Part shown: positions 1 through 8,500 of the stretch, piece after piece
Position numbering within the stretch: position 1 is the stretch's first letter
Layout of the letters: each line of letters starts with the position of its first letter
DNA from: Salinicola halimionae
GTDB taxonomy: Bacteria; Pseudomonadota; Gammaproteobacteria; Pseudomonadales; Halomonadaceae
NCBI RefSeq assembly: GCF_003206065.1
Contig: NZ_PZJQ01000001.1
Span: 1 to 32,441 of the forward strand
Length of the DNA: 32,441 nucleotides
Direction: 5' to 3'
Notes under the pieces: model-generated
What the model was told of the DNA's origin: nothing
Databases searched by the model: none
The model's input: the letters and a program-made list of their open reading frames with translations, nothing else
Program-made: the position numbers and the translations under genes

Positions 1-72
1 GCGATGGAAAAGCCGCAACGTCGAGCTAGGATGTGGCGGTACTGGTCGCCGAGCGGTGCGGTAGCCGCGAAG

Positions 73-102
73 TTATCGAGGAAGAAGGAATTTCGCTAGA
101 AT
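73..102 (+). promoter_or_regulatory. possible weak promoter of birA
   Basis: A TAGAAT hexamer at 97-102 resembles a sigma-70 -10 box. The only -35 partner is a poor TTATCG at 73-78 with an 18-base spacer. It lies just upstream of birA, which otherwise has no promoter in the window. Transcription could equally come from beyond the left edge. Confidence 0.25.
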
Positions 103-129
103 GTGGCTTTTATTGGCAGGCGTTCCTAG

Positions 130-1107
130 ATGAGTATCGGTGACTTGATTCGTTTGCTCGGCGACGGCAATTACCACTCCGGTCAACAGTTGGGCCAGCA
201 CCTGGGGGTAACGCGTACGGCTGTCTGGAAGCAGCTCAAGAAGCTGGAAGCGATGGGCCTGCCCCTTGAGGCGGTTAAGGGGCGTGGTTATCGGCTGGTC
301 AATTCGCTGGAGTCCCTGGATGGGGCCGATATCGTCTCCCGGCTCTCCGCTGGGTCCCGGCATCACCTCAAGCGTCTTTACGTCGAGGATGTGCTCGACT
401 CCACCAATACCTTCCTGCGCGACCGTTTCCGCCACGGTGCGGGGCACGGAGAGGTGTGCTTGGCCGAAAGCCAGACAGCAGGGCGAGGCCGACGAGGCAA
501 GATCTGGAGCACCAGCTGGGGCGGAAGTCTCATCCTCTCTCTGGGCTGGCGCTTCGAGGCTGGAGTGGTCGCTCTCGAGGGCTTGAGTCTCGCCGTTGGC
601 GTAGTTCTGGCTGAGGTTATCGAGACCCTGGGCGGCGAAATCGCGCTGAAGTGGCCTAATGACGTGCTACTTGCGGTCGAAGGCGACTGGCGTAAACTCG
701 CAGGCATTCTGCTAGAGGTGACGGGAGATGTCGACGGACCCTGCGAGGTGGTCATTGGGATTGGCGTGAATGTCTCTCTCGATGATGCCGTTCGTCATGC
801 CGCCGGTCAGCCGGTCGCAGCGCTCTCGGAGGCCGTCGAGCACCCTTCCCGCAACGCGTTGGCAGCTTCTTTGATCGAATCCCTGCTGATCATGCTGCCT
901 CTGTTCGAACAGCACGGCTTCAGTGCCTGGCGGGATCGATGGAATGCCAGGCACGCTTACGCCGGGCGAACTGTTCGTATTCATCAAGGTAGTATTTCTT
1001 ATGCCGCCAAGGCGAGCGACGTCGACGAGAACGGTAATCTGAGAGTGGAGACCGAAAGCGGCGAGCGAGCATTGACAGGTGGCGAAATCAGTATTCGTCC
1101 GGCATAA
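130..1107 (+). CDS. birA: bifunctional biotin-[acetyl-CoA-carboxylase] ligase / biotin operon repressor BirA
   Basis: BirA makes biotinyl-5'-AMP and transfers biotin to the biotin carboxyl carrier protein of acetyl-CoA carboxylase in the cytoplasm. In family members with an N-terminal DNA-binding domain it also represses bio genes. The 325-residue protein has the winged-helix domain (about 1-60, recognition region near 18-40). The ligase core follows, with the adenylate-binding loop GRGRRG at 118-123, KWPND at 174-178, KLAGILLE at 189-196 and a glycine-rich VIGIGVNV at 208-215. A small C-terminal SH3-like domain follows. Length matches the two-domain class (E. coli 321). An in-frame TAG at 127-129 directly precedes the ATG, so no longer start exists; the ribosome binding site is weak. 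It is followed by the tRNA cluster, as in many gammaproteobacteria. Confidence 0.95.
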   Translation: MSIGDLIRLLGDGNYHSGQQLGQHLGVTRTAVWKQLKKLEAMGLPLEAVKGRGYRLVNSLESLDGADIVSRLSAGSRHHLKRLYVEDVLDSTNTFLRDRFRHGAGHGEVCLAESQTAGRGRRGKIWSTSWGGSLILSLGWRFEAGVVALEGLSLAVGVVLAEVIETLGGEIALKWPNDVLLAVEGDWRKLAGILLEVTGDVDGPCEVVIGIGVNVSLDDAVRHAAGQPVAALSEAVEHPSRNALAASLIESLLIMLPLFEQHGFSAWRDRWNARHAYAGRTVRIHQGSISYAAKASDVDENGNLRVETESGERALTGGEISIRPA

Positions 1108-1267
1108 AGGCCATACTGGCGGGAGCGCGAATGAAGATGTCTCGCCCTGGCGTGTCGGAAATGCTGTTTTCATGCTTGCATTTGCCGGCCTGCTTTGAAA
1201 CAATGCGCCCCGCTTTGAGCGCAAGGCCATTGGTTTGAAGTTCTGTTAGTGCAGTAAAAACAGAGGC

Positions 1268-1295
1268 TTGACATCAATGTGTGGCAGTGTAGAAT
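1268..1295 (+). promoter_or_regulatory. strong sigma-70 promoter of the tRNA-Tyr-Gly-Thr operon
   Basis: TTGACA at 1268-1273 and TAGAAT at 1290-1295 are separated by 16 bases. A GC-rich stretch follows the -10 box, the discriminator type usual for stringently controlled stable-RNA promoters. The start site would fall just before tRNA-Tyr at 1309, leaving almost no leader. The preceding gap from 1108 shows no gene. Confidence 0.75.
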
Positions 1296-1308
1296 CTGCC
1301 GCCGGTAC

Positions 1309-1392
<84 letters not shown>

Positions 1393-1449
1393 GATTTTCG
1401 TAAAGAGTTTTGCCGGTCTGTCTCGGCAAGCCGGAGTCAGAGCGGGTAG

Positions 1450-1523
<74 letters not shown>

Positions 1524-1543
1524 TCGATGTTGATGATGATTTG

Positions 1544-1618
1544 GCTCATGTAGCTCAGGGGTAGAGCACACCCTTGGTAAGGGTGAGGTCGACGGTTCAA
1601 TTCCGTCCATGAGCTCCA
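1544..1618 (+). tRNA. thrT: tRNA-Thr (GGT anticodon)
   Basis: The acceptor arm GCTCATG (1544-1550) pairs with CATGAGC (1608-1614), with discriminator T and encoded CCA. Anticodon GGT is at 1576-1578. In E. coli the equivalent thrT is followed by tufB; here a terminator follows. Confidence 0.97.
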
Positions 1619-1644
1619 TTTTCAGTCATCGAGTCTGATGCGTG

Positions 1645-1670
1645 AAAAGCGAGCGTTGGCTCGCTTTTTT
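1645..1670 (+). terminator. Rho-independent terminator after tRNA-Thr
   Basis: A seven-base-pair stem AGCGAGC (1648-1654) / GCTCGCT (1659-1665) closes a GTTG loop. An A-run precedes it and six T residues follow (1665-1670). It ends the three-tRNA transcript at the place where tufB begins in E. coli. Confidence 0.85.
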
Positions 1671-1698
1671 GGTGGTAAAAGAAAAATCCGGGATGGCA

Positions 1699-1727
1699 TT
1701 GTTTTTCCGGTATCTCTTCGCTATCAT
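1699..1727 (+). promoter_or_regulatory. probable promoter of tRNA-Trp (and possibly secE-nusG)
   Basis: TTGTTT at 1699-1704 and TATCAT at 1722-1727 are spaced by 17 bases. The predicted start near 1734 is about 37 bases upstream of tRNA-Trp. It lies directly after the tRNA-Thr terminator, so a new promoter is needed here. No terminator separates tRNA-Trp from secE. Confidence 0.55.
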
Positions 1728-1770
1728 AGCGCCCTCCTAATTTCCGGGTGTTTCTCGGATGTGTAGTTGC

Positions 1771-1846
<76 letters not shown>

Positions 1847-1869
1847 GTCTTCCCCAGGCTGGCTTGTAG

Positions 1870-1897
1870 TTGATATCTTGTCTTGTTCGGTTATCGC
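1870..1897 (+). promoter_or_regulatory. possible secE-nusG promoter
   Basis: TTGATA at 1870-1875 and TATCGC at 1892-1897 are spaced by 16 bases, 22 bases upstream of the secE ATG. The -10 box lacks the conserved final T, so this is weak. Read-through from tRNA-Trp could serve instead. Confidence 0.3.
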
Positions 1898-1918
1898 GCC
1901 TTGAGTTGAGGAGTTTTC

Positions 1919-2287
1919 ATGAAGCACAACGCCGAGGTGCAGGAGCCACGCTACGATACCCCCAAGTGGATCGTCGTGGTGTTGCTGCTGGCAGTCGCGG
2001 TTGGCGGTAACGCCTGGTTTGCGGATCAGGCTCTGCTGTATCGCGTGCTGGGCGTCGTCGTTCTCTGCGGTATTGCTGCTGCCATCGCCTTGACCACAGC
2101 GAAAGGGCAGGCGTTGATGGAGCTCGCGCGTGGATCCAAGCGTGAAATTCAGCGCGTCGTCTGGCCGACTCGACAAGAAACCATTCAAACGACGCTGATC
2201 GTGTTGGCGGCCGTTCTGGTGGTGGGTCTGTTGCTGTGGCTTATCGATACCGTCCTCGGTTGGGCGATGTCCGGAATCATTGGCTAG
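1919..2287 (+). CDS. secE: preprotein translocase subunit SecE
   Basis: SecE clamps SecY in the inner-membrane SecYEG channel. The 122-residue protein is the three-helix gammaproteobacterial type. Hydrophobic segments lie at about 17-36, 39-60 and 90-116. The conserved amphipathic stretch [15 protein letters not shown] lies just before the third helix and is the family signature that contacts SecY. The start is set by AGGAG at 1909-1913. The 13 bases from this AGGAG through the ATG are identical to those at the nusG start. It forms a two-gene unit with nusG, 8 bases apart. SecY, its partner, is encoded about 26 kb downstream. Confidence 0.97.
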   Translation: MKHNAEVQEPRYDTPKWIVVVLLLAVAVGGNAWFADQALLYRVLGVVVLCGIAAAIALTTAKGQALMELARGSKREIQRVVWPTRQETIQTTLIVLAAVLVVGLLLWLIDTVLGWAMSGIIG

Positions 2288-2295
2288 GAGTTTTC

Positions 2296-2829
2296 ATGTC
2301 CAAGCGTTGGTATGTCGTTCACGCTTATTCCGGCTTTGAAAAGCAGGTGATGCGCTCTTTGCTCGAGCGCGTCAAGCTATACGGTGTCGAAGATCAGTTT
2401 GGTGACATCTTGGTTCCGACCGAAGAAGTCGTCGAAATGCGTGACGGCAAGCGTCGCAAAAGCGAGCGCAAGTTCTATCCCGGCTATGTGCTGGTCGAGA
2501 TGGAAATGAACGAACAGACTTGGCACCTGGTCAAAGAAACCCCCCGCGTGATGGGGTTCATCGGCGGGACACCCGAAAAGCCAGCCGCGATCACCCAGAA
2601 GGAAGCCGATGCGATCTTGCGTCGGGTTCAGGATGGTACCGACAAGCCCCGCCCCAAGACTCTCTTCGAGCCAGGCGAGGCCGTTCGAGTCGTCGACGGC
2701 CCGTTCGCCGATTTCAACGGTGTAGTGGAAGAAGTCAATTACGAAAAGAGTCGCTTGCAGGTCAGTGTGCTGATCTTCGGGCGTTCGACGCCGGTCGAGC
2801 TGGAGTTCGTCCAGGTCGTCAAGGACTGA
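2296..2829 (+). CDS. nusG: transcription elongation/antitermination factor NusG
   Basis: NusG binds the RNA polymerase clamp, suppresses pausing, and links polymerase to Rho or, through S10, to the leading ribosome. The 177-residue protein begins [17 protein letters not shown]. It has the NGN domain (about 1-115, with [12 protein letters not shown] at 58-69) and a C-terminal KOW domain (about 124-177, core [14 protein letters not shown]). The ATG at 2296 is chosen over an in-frame ATG at 2236 because it has AGGAG at 2286-2290 and matches the family N-terminus; the longer form would overlap secE. S10 (rpsJ) and RNA polymerase, its partners, are encoded in the same window. Confidence 0.97.
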   Translation: MSKRWYVVHAYSGFEKQVMRSLLERVKLYGVEDQFGDILVPTEEVVEMRDGKRRKSERKFYPGYVLVEMEMNEQTWHLVKETPRVMGFIGGTPEKPAAITQKEADAILRRVQDGTDKPRPKTLFEPGEAVRVVDGPFADFNGVVEEVNYEKSRLQVSVLIFGRSTPVELEFVQVVKD

Positions 2830-2943
2830 GCGTCGTCGAGAATTGAGTCACCGCGATGTCTAGAGTCGTCGCGATGTTAACGTTGGCAATACGCCGACCA
2901 AACCGGGGAGCCGCGAGGCGTTCGTACCCGATGGGAGTAAAGC
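2830..2943 (+). promoter_or_regulatory. rplK leader with candidate ribosomal protein L1 binding structure
   Basis: In E. coli, L1 represses the L11-L1 messenger by binding a stem-loop mimic of its 23S rRNA site just before rplK. Here CGGG (2904-2907) pairs with CCCG (2927-2930), and GCC (2910-2912) pairs with GGC (2917-2919) around a GCGA tetraloop. This leaves an asymmetric internal loop directly before GATGGGAG, which also holds the ribosome binding site. Position and shape fit an L1 site, but I judged this by eye only. I see no convincing promoter in this spacer. Confidence 0.5.
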
Positions 2944-3375
2944 ATGGCTAAGAAAGTTCAGGCCTACATCAAGCTGCAAGTTGCAGCCGGTAAGGCCAAT
3001 CCGAGTCCGCCCGTAGGCCCGGCGCTGGGTCAGCACGGCGTCAACATCATGGAATTCTGCAAGTCGTTCAATGCCGCGACTCAAGAGATCGAGCCGGGCC
3101 TGCCGACGCCGGTCGTGATCACGGTTTACAGCGATCGCAGCTTTACCTTCGTCACCAAGACGCCGCCGGCAGCCGTGCTGCTGAAGAAAGCCGCCGGTAT
3201 CAAATCCGGTTCTGGCGTGCCGAACAAGACCAAGGTCGGTACCGTGACGCGTGAGCAGCTCGAAGAGATTGCCAAGACCAAAGAGCCGGATCTGACGGCT
3301 GCCGATCTCGACGCCGCCGTTCGTACCATTGCTGGCAGCGCCCGCAGCATGGGCCTCAACGTGGAGGGTCTCTGA
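2944..3375 (+). CDS. rplK: 50S ribosomal protein L11
   Basis: L11 binds the GTPase-associated region of 23S rRNA with L10. It is needed for RelA activation and factor-dependent GTP hydrolysis. The 143-residue protein has the flexible N-terminal domain with the proline-rich [15 protein letters not shown] near 19-33, and the C-terminal rRNA-binding domain ending in a conserved glycine-rich segment. Length is one residue longer than E. coli. The ribosome binding site GGGAG lies at 2933-2937. Two bases separate it from rplA, and the pair is expected to be translationally coupled and repressed by L1. Confidence 0.98.
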   Translation: MAKKVQAYIKLQVAAGKANPSPPVGPALGQHGVNIMEFCKSFNAATQEIEPGLPTPVVITVYSDRSFTFVTKTPPAAVLLKKAAGIKSGSGVPNKTKVGTVTREQLEEIAKTKEPDLTAADLDAAVRTIAGSARSMGLNVEGL

Positions 3376-3377
3376 TC

Positions 3378-4070
3378 ATGGCAAAATTGACAAAGCGCGC
3401 TCAGATGATTCGCGAGAAGGTCGAGCCGGGTAAAGTTTATTCGCTGGAAGAAGCCGTCGCGCTGCTGTCCGAAGTGTCTACCGTCAAGTTCAAGGAGGCT
3501 GTTGAGGTCTCTATCAACTTGGGCGTTGACCCGCGTAAATCCGATCAGGTCGTGCGTGGCGCTACCGTGTTGCCGAACGGCACGGGCCGCGATGTTCGCG
3601 TTGCGGTATTCGCCCAAGGCGCTGCAGCAGACGCCGCCAAGGAAGCCGGTGCCGATATCGTTGGCATGGAAGACCTGGCCGATGACGTCAAAAAAGGCAA
3701 CATGAACTTCGATGTTGTCGTTGCGGCTCCGGACGCCATGCGCGTGGTCGGTCAGTTGGGTCAGATTCTGGGTCCGCGAGGCCTGATGCCGAACCCGAAA
3801 GTCGGCACCGTGACGCCTGACGTGGCAACCGCGGTCAAGAACGCCAAGGCGGGTCAGGTCCGTTTCCGTACTGATAAGAACGGTATCATCCATGCCTCTA
3901 TCGGTAAGGTGGATTTCCCGGCAGAAGCACTCAAGGGCAATCTCGAAGCGCTGGTCAGTGACCTCAAGCGCCTCAAGCCGAGTACTTCCAAAGGCATTTA
4001 TCTCAAGAAACTGACCCTGTCCAGCACCATGGGCCCGGGTCTGACCGTCGATCACAGCGCTTTCGCTTGA
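3378..4070 (+). CDS. rplA: 50S ribosomal protein L1
   Basis: L1 forms the mobile L1 stalk on 23S rRNA, which guides release of deacylated tRNA. In enterics it is also the feedback repressor of its own L11-L1 messenger. The 230-residue protein has the two-domain L1 fold. Domain I is at the two ends ([20 protein letters not shown] at the start). The conserved [16 protein letters not shown] lies in the middle and [19 protein letters not shown] afterwards. Its start overlaps no other gene, and the purine-rich region before it (GGAGGGTC) is inside the end of rplK. The long gap to rplJ after it marks a separate leader. Confidence 0.98.
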   Translation: MAKLTKRAQMIREKVEPGKVYSLEEAVALLSEVSTVKFKEAVEVSINLGVDPRKSDQVVRGATVLPNGTGRDVRVAVFAQGAAADAAKEAGADIVGMEDLADDVKKGNMNFDVVVAAPDAMRVVGQLGQILGPRGLMPNPKVGTVTPDVATAVKNAKAGQVRFRTDKNGIIHASIGKVDFPAEALKGNLEALVSDLKRLKPSTSKGIYLKKLTLSSTMGPGLTVDHSAFA

Positions 4071-4353
4071 TCGGCAACAACCAGGCAATGACTTTGCGGT
4101 CCCCGTGCACCTTCGTAACAGCCCAGGCGCTGGTTCGAAGGAGTGGGGCGGGGCACCGTCAAAGACCGCAGGTGTTGGCCATGGGGCCGGCTTAATCTTC
4201 CTGGGGTTCGTCCTCAAGGGATGCCTGCGCAGATGGTGTTGCTCGCCGATTGAGGTGTGCAGCCATCGTCCAAGACTTCCACTGAAGCAAGGTGGAAGAG
4301 ATGGTAACCACCGGGTCGCGACATTGTCGCCCCGGCACGAAGGAGTAACCACT
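4071..4353 (+). promoter_or_regulatory. L10 leader: structured 5' untranslated region of rplJ
   Basis: The gap is 283 nt and rich in pairing. CCTTCG (4110-4115) pairs with CGAAGG (4136-4141) and encloses CCAG/CTGG (4123-4126, 4130-4133). CTTCCAC (4276-4282) pairs with GTGGAAG (4292-4298) on top of CCATC (4263-4267) / GATGG (4300-4304), with an eight-to-one asymmetric internal loop containing CAAGA. That loop is reminiscent of the kink-turn described for L10-(L12)4 binding. CCGGG (4311-4315) plus GCGAC (4318-4322) pair with GTCGC (4326-4330) plus CCCGG (4331-4335) just before the AGGAG. This fits the known autogenous control of rplJ-rplL by L10. I found no clear promoter. Confidence 0.65.
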
Positions 4354-4857
4354 GTGCCACTAGCACTCGAAGGCAAGAAAGCAATTGTTGCCGAGGTCAG
4401 TGAAGCCGCTAAGGACGCTCTTTCCGTCGTAGTTGCCGATTCTCGTGGTGTGACCGTTAGCGCAATGACCGATCTGCGCAAACAGGCTCGCGAGAATGGC
4501 GTCCAGATTCGTGTTGTTCGCAACACGCTGGCACGTCGTGCGCTGTCAGGGACTTCATGGGAGTGCCTGAACGAGACTTTCTCAGGCCCCACGCTGCTGG
4601 CCTTCTCCTACGAACATCCCGGCGCTGCGGCGCGGCTGTTCAAGGAGTTTGGCAAGTCGCAGAAGGAATTTGAAGTCAAGGCGCTGGCTTACGAAGGGGA
4701 GATGATCCCGGCTGCTGATATCGACCGTCTGGCCACGCTGCCGACTTACGATGAAGCGATCGCCAAGCTGATGTCCGTCATGAAGGAAGCTTCTGCCGGC
4801 AAGCTGGTTCGTACTCTTGCAGCTGTTCGCGATCAAAAGCAGGAAGAAGCCGCCTGA
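4354..4857 (+). CDS. rplJ: 50S ribosomal protein L10
   Basis: L10 anchors L7/L12 dimers to the ribosomal stalk and, as a complex with L12, represses its own messenger. The start is GTG at 4354, 7 bases after AGGAG (4342-4346), giving 167 residues that begin [20 protein letters not shown], as in the family (E. coli 165). An in-frame ATG at 4105 would add 83 residues encoded by the structured leader and is rejected. The N-terminal rRNA/L11-binding domain covers about 1-130. The C-terminal helix that carries L12 dimers is the Ala/Lys-rich tail ending DQKQEEAA. Confidence 0.97.
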   Translation: MPLALEGKKAIVAEVSEAAKDALSVVVADSRGVTVSAMTDLRKQARENGVQIRVVRNTLARRALSGTSWECLNETFSGPTLLAFSYEHPGAAARLFKEFGKSQKEFEVKALAYEGEMIPAADIDRLATLPTYDEAIAKLMSVMKEASAGKLVRTLAAVRDQKQEEAA

Positions 4858-4952
4858 TAGGTGGCCTGCTCGCGCAGACTGAGTCGACTATTGAATCAAC
4901 GAGCACTTGGCCGACGCCGGCTGGGGCTCCGCAAAGTTTAGGAATCTGAAAC

Positions 4953-5324
4953 ATGGCACTTTCTCAAGAAGACATCATCAACGCTGTTGCCGAAATGTCC
5001 GTGATGGAAGTTGCAGAGCTGGTTTCTGCAATGGAAGAGAAGTTCGGCGTTTCTGCTGCTGCTGCTGTCGTCGCTGGCCCGGGTGGCGGTGACGCGGCGG
5101 AAGCCGAAGAACAGACTGAGTTCTCCCTGGTTCTGACCGCTGCCGGTGACAAGAAAGTCAACGTCATCAAGGTCGTTCGCGAGATCACTGGTCTGGGCCT
5201 GAAAGAAGCCAAGGGTGCCGTCGACGGCGCGCCGGCGACTATCAAGGAAGGCCTGTCCAAGGACGACGCTGAAGAAGCCAAGAAGAAGCTGGAAGAAGCT
5301 GGCGCTTCTGTGGAGCTCAAGTAA
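4953..5324 (+). CDS. rplL: 50S ribosomal protein L7/L12
   Basis: The multi-copy stalk protein that recruits EF-Tu, EF-G and other GTPases. The 123-residue protein has the N-terminal dimerisation domain (1 to about 33), an Ala/Gly hinge containing [16 protein letters not shown], and the C-terminal factor-binding domain from about residue 50 ([20 protein letters not shown]). The hinge has an unusual GPGGG stretch compared with the enteric Ala-rich hinge, but total length is normal. The start is supported by AGGA at 4940-4943. It is followed by an attenuator that lowers transcription into rpoB. Confidence 0.98.
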   Translation: MALSQEDIINAVAEMSVMEVAELVSAMEEKFGVSAAAAVVAGPGGGDAAEAEEQTEFSLVLTAAGDKKVNVIKVVREITGLGLKEAKGAVDGAPATIKEGLSKDDAEEAKKKLEEAGASVELK

Positions 5325-5362
5325 CTCCGTGCTCACGGCTTCACGCGCTGTGTAAGCGCCAC

Positions 5363-5405
5363 GGCTGGCGGCGGGCATGCCCGCTGCCGGCCTTTTTCTG
5401 TTTTT
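5363..5405 (+). terminator. rplL-rpoB attenuator
   Basis: A 14-base-pair stem with two G-U pairs runs from 5363-5376 to 5379-5392 and is followed by TTTTTCTGTTTTT (5393-5405). This is a strong intrinsic terminator. E. coli has a partial terminator at the same place that keeps polymerase subunit output below that of L7/L12. A small hairpin GCGCT/AGCGC (5345-5349, 5355-5359) precedes it. rpoB has no obvious promoter of its own, so read-through is inferred. Confidence 0.85.
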
Positions 5406-5425
5406 GCTAGCCTGGCGTTAGTACG

Positions 5426-5547
5426 CCTGATCGAGGGTTCGCCCCTCAGTCAGGATTGTAGCCACTAGACGAATTCCGACGGCGAGCTCCCTCATTCGGG
5501 AGGCTTGCCGTCAGCGCCTAACGGGGGCAGCCCGCGTTAGGGAGCGC
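5426..5547 (+). promoter_or_regulatory. three tandem stem-loops in the rpoB leader
   Basis: Hairpin 1: CCTGA (5426-5430) / TCAGG (5450-5454) with inner GAGGG (5433-5437) / CCCTC (5443-5447). Hairpin 2: GACGGC (5478-5483) / GCCGTC (5507-5512) with inner AGCTCCC (5485-5491) / GGGAGGCT (5498-5505). Hairpin 3: GCGC (5514-5517) / GCGC (5544-5547) around CTAACG (5518-5523) / CGTTAG (5535-5540). E. coli has an RNase III processing site between rplL and rpoB, and hairpin 2 is the best counterpart. Function here is inferred. Confidence 0.55.
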
Positions 5548-5592
5548 CGAACACGCACCGGTCACCCATGGTGAACAAGCTGGGGAATACAG

Positions 5593-8500
5593 ATGGCTTA
5601 CTCATATACTGAGAAAAAACGCATCCGCAAGGATTTCGGCAAACTGCCTCAAGTAATGGATGTGCCCTACCTGCTGGCCATCCAGCTTGATTCCTATTAC
5701 GACTTTCTCCAGCAGGACCGGGCGCCGGAAGAGCGTCTCGAGACCGGTCTCAATGCGGCTTTCAAGTCCGTATTTCCGATCGAGAGTTTTTCAGGCAATG
5801 CGGCGCTCGAGTATGTCAGTTATCGCTTTGGCACACCGGGCTTCGACGTCAAGGAGTGCCAGCTTCGCGGGGTGACCTATTCGGCACCGCTGCGCGTCAA
5901 GGTGCGCCTGATCATCTACGACAAAGAGTCGTCGAACAAGGCCATCAAGGACATCAAGGAGCAGGAAGTCTACATGGGGGAAATCCCCCTGATGACCGAA
6001 AACGGTACCTTCGTCGTCAACGGTACCGAGCGCGTCATCGTCTCCCAGCTCCATCGCTCGCCGGGCGTGTTCTTCGATCACGACAAGGGCAAGAGCCACT
6101 CTTCCGGCAAGCTGCTCTATTCCGCGCGTATCATTCCTTACCGCGGCTCCTGGCTGGATTTCGAGTTCGATCCGAAAGACAACGTCTTCGTACGTATCGA
6201 CCGTCGCCGCAAATTGCCGGCCACTGTCTTGATGCGCGCGCTCGGCATGAATGCCGAGCAGATCCTCGAGACCTTTTTTGAGACCAGCACTTTCCATATC
6301 GAAAACGACGGTATTTTCGTCGAGCTGGTGCCGTCTCGCCTGCGTGGTGAGACCGCGACTTTCGAAATCAAGGACGGCGACGGTAACGTCATCGTCGAGG
6401 AAGGTCGTCGTGTTACCCAGAAGCATATTCGCCAACTTGAAAAAGCCGGGCTAGAGCGTCTTCAGGTGCCGATGGACTACCTGTTCGGCAAGACGCTGGC
6501 CAAGGATCAGGTCGACGCCAAGACTGGCGAGCTGATCTGCGAGTGCAACACTGAACTGACGCCGGAACTGCTGGAGAAGCTGGGGCAGGGTGGTGTCACT
6601 CAGCTGGAAACACTCTATACCAACGATCTCGACGCCGGCTCGTTCATCTCCGATACCTTGAAGGTGGACACCACGCGTTCCGGTCTGGAAGCGCTGGTCG
6701 AGATCTACCGCATGATGCGTCCCGGCGAGCCGCCGACCAAGGAAGCGGCCGAGACGTTGTTCCACAATCTGTTCTTCAGCGAAGACCGCTACGACCTGTC
6801 GGGCGTTGGCCGGATGAAGTTCAATCGCCGTCTGCGTCGTGAAGGCGATACCGGGTCCGGCGTACTCGACAATCAGGACATTCTCGATGTCCTGAAAGAG
6901 CTGATCAGCATCCGTAACGGCTTCGGTGAAGTCGACGATATCGATCACCTGGGCAACCGCCGCATTCGTTGTGTCGGCGAGATGGCCGAGAATCAGTTCC
7001 GCGTGGGTCTGGTGCGCGTCGAGCGTGCGGTCAAGGAACGTCTCTCCATGGCGGAGAGCGAAGGCCTGATGCCGCAGGATCTGATCAACGCCAAGCCGGT
7101 GGCAGCGGCAGTCAAAGAGTTCTTCGGTTCTTCGCAGCTGTCCCAGTTCATGGACCAGAACAACCCGCTCTCCGAGGTGACGCACAAGCGTCGTGTCTCC
7201 GCGCTTGGGCCGGGTGGCTTGACCCGCGAACGTGCCGGTTTCGAAGTGCGTGACGTTCACGCCACTCACTACGGCCGTCTATGTCCGATCGAAACGCCGG
7301 AAGGTCCGAACATTGGTCTGATCAACTCGCTGGCGACCTATTCCAAGACCAACAGCTACGGTTTCCTCGAGACGCCGTATCGCAAGGTCGTGGATCGTCA
7401 GTTGACCGACGAGATCGTGCACCTGTCGGCAATCGAGGAAGGTGACTTCATCATCGCCCAGGCCTCGGCGACGGTCGACGAGGGCAACAAGCTGATCGAC
7501 GACCTGGTCCAGGTTCGCCACAAGGGTGAAACCACCTTCATGGCGCCGGACAAGGTCACCCTGATGGACGTGTCTCCGCGTCAGGTAGTCTCCGTGGCTG
7601 CCGCGTTGATTCCGTTCCTCGAGCATGATGACGCCAACCGTGCCCTGATGGGCTCGAACATGCAGCGTCAGGCAGTACCGACTCTGCGTGCCGACAAGCC
7701 GCTCGTGGGTACCGGCATGGAGCGTTTCGTCGCCCGTGACTCCGGTGTCTGCGCCGTGGCTCGTCGTGGCGGCGTGATCGACTCCGTCGATGCCAAGCGC
7801 GTCGTGGTTCGTGTCCAGGAAGACGAGATCATCGGCGGTGAAGCGGGTGTCGATATCTACAACCTGACCAAGTATGTGCGTTCCAACCAGAACACCTGCC
7901 AGAACCAGCGCCCGATCGTGCGCCCGGGTGATGTCGTCTCGCGTGGCGATATTCTGGCCGACGGCCCGTCCGTCGATATGGGTGACCTGGCCTTGGGCCA
8001 GAACATGCGTCTCGCGTTCATGCCGTGGAACGGCTACAACTTCGAGGATTCCATCCTCGTTTCCGAGCGTGTGGTCGAGGACGATCGTTTCACCACGATC
8101 CATATCCAGGAACTGACCTGTGTCTCTCGCGACACCAAGCTGGGTGCGGAGGAGATCTCTTCCGATATCCCCAACGTCGGTGAGTCGGCACTGGGCAAGC
8201 TGGATGAGGCAGGCGTCGTCTATATCGGTGCCGAAGTCGGCGCCGGCGACATTCTGGTCGGCAAGGTCACGCCCAAGGGCGAGACCCAGTTGACGCCGGA
8301 GGAAAAGCTCCTGCGTGCGATCTTCGGCGAGAAGGCGTCAGACGTTAAGGACACCTCGCTGCGTGCACCGACCGGCATGCGCGGTACCGTCATCGACGTG
8401 CAGGTCTTCACTCGCGACGGCGTCGAGAAGGATTCGCGTGCGCTTTCCATCGAGCAGCAACAGCTCGACGAAGTGCGCAAGGATCTTCAGGAAACCTATC

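Noticed and set aside
1619-1770. Possible remnant of tuf
   Set aside because: I read the interval in all three + frames and saw no EF-Tu motif. The terminator and promoter account for most of the sequence.
4105-4353. 83-residue N-terminal extension of L10 from an upstream ATG
   Set aside because: It would translate the structured L10 leader, matches no L10, and has no ribosome binding site. The GTG at 4354 has AGGAG and the family N-terminus.
3126-4592. 488-residue minus-strand frame across rplK, rplA and rplJ
   Set aside because: Lies opposite three certain genes and has no recognisable domain. Long open antisense frames are expected from the strong codon bias of GC-rich ribosomal genes.
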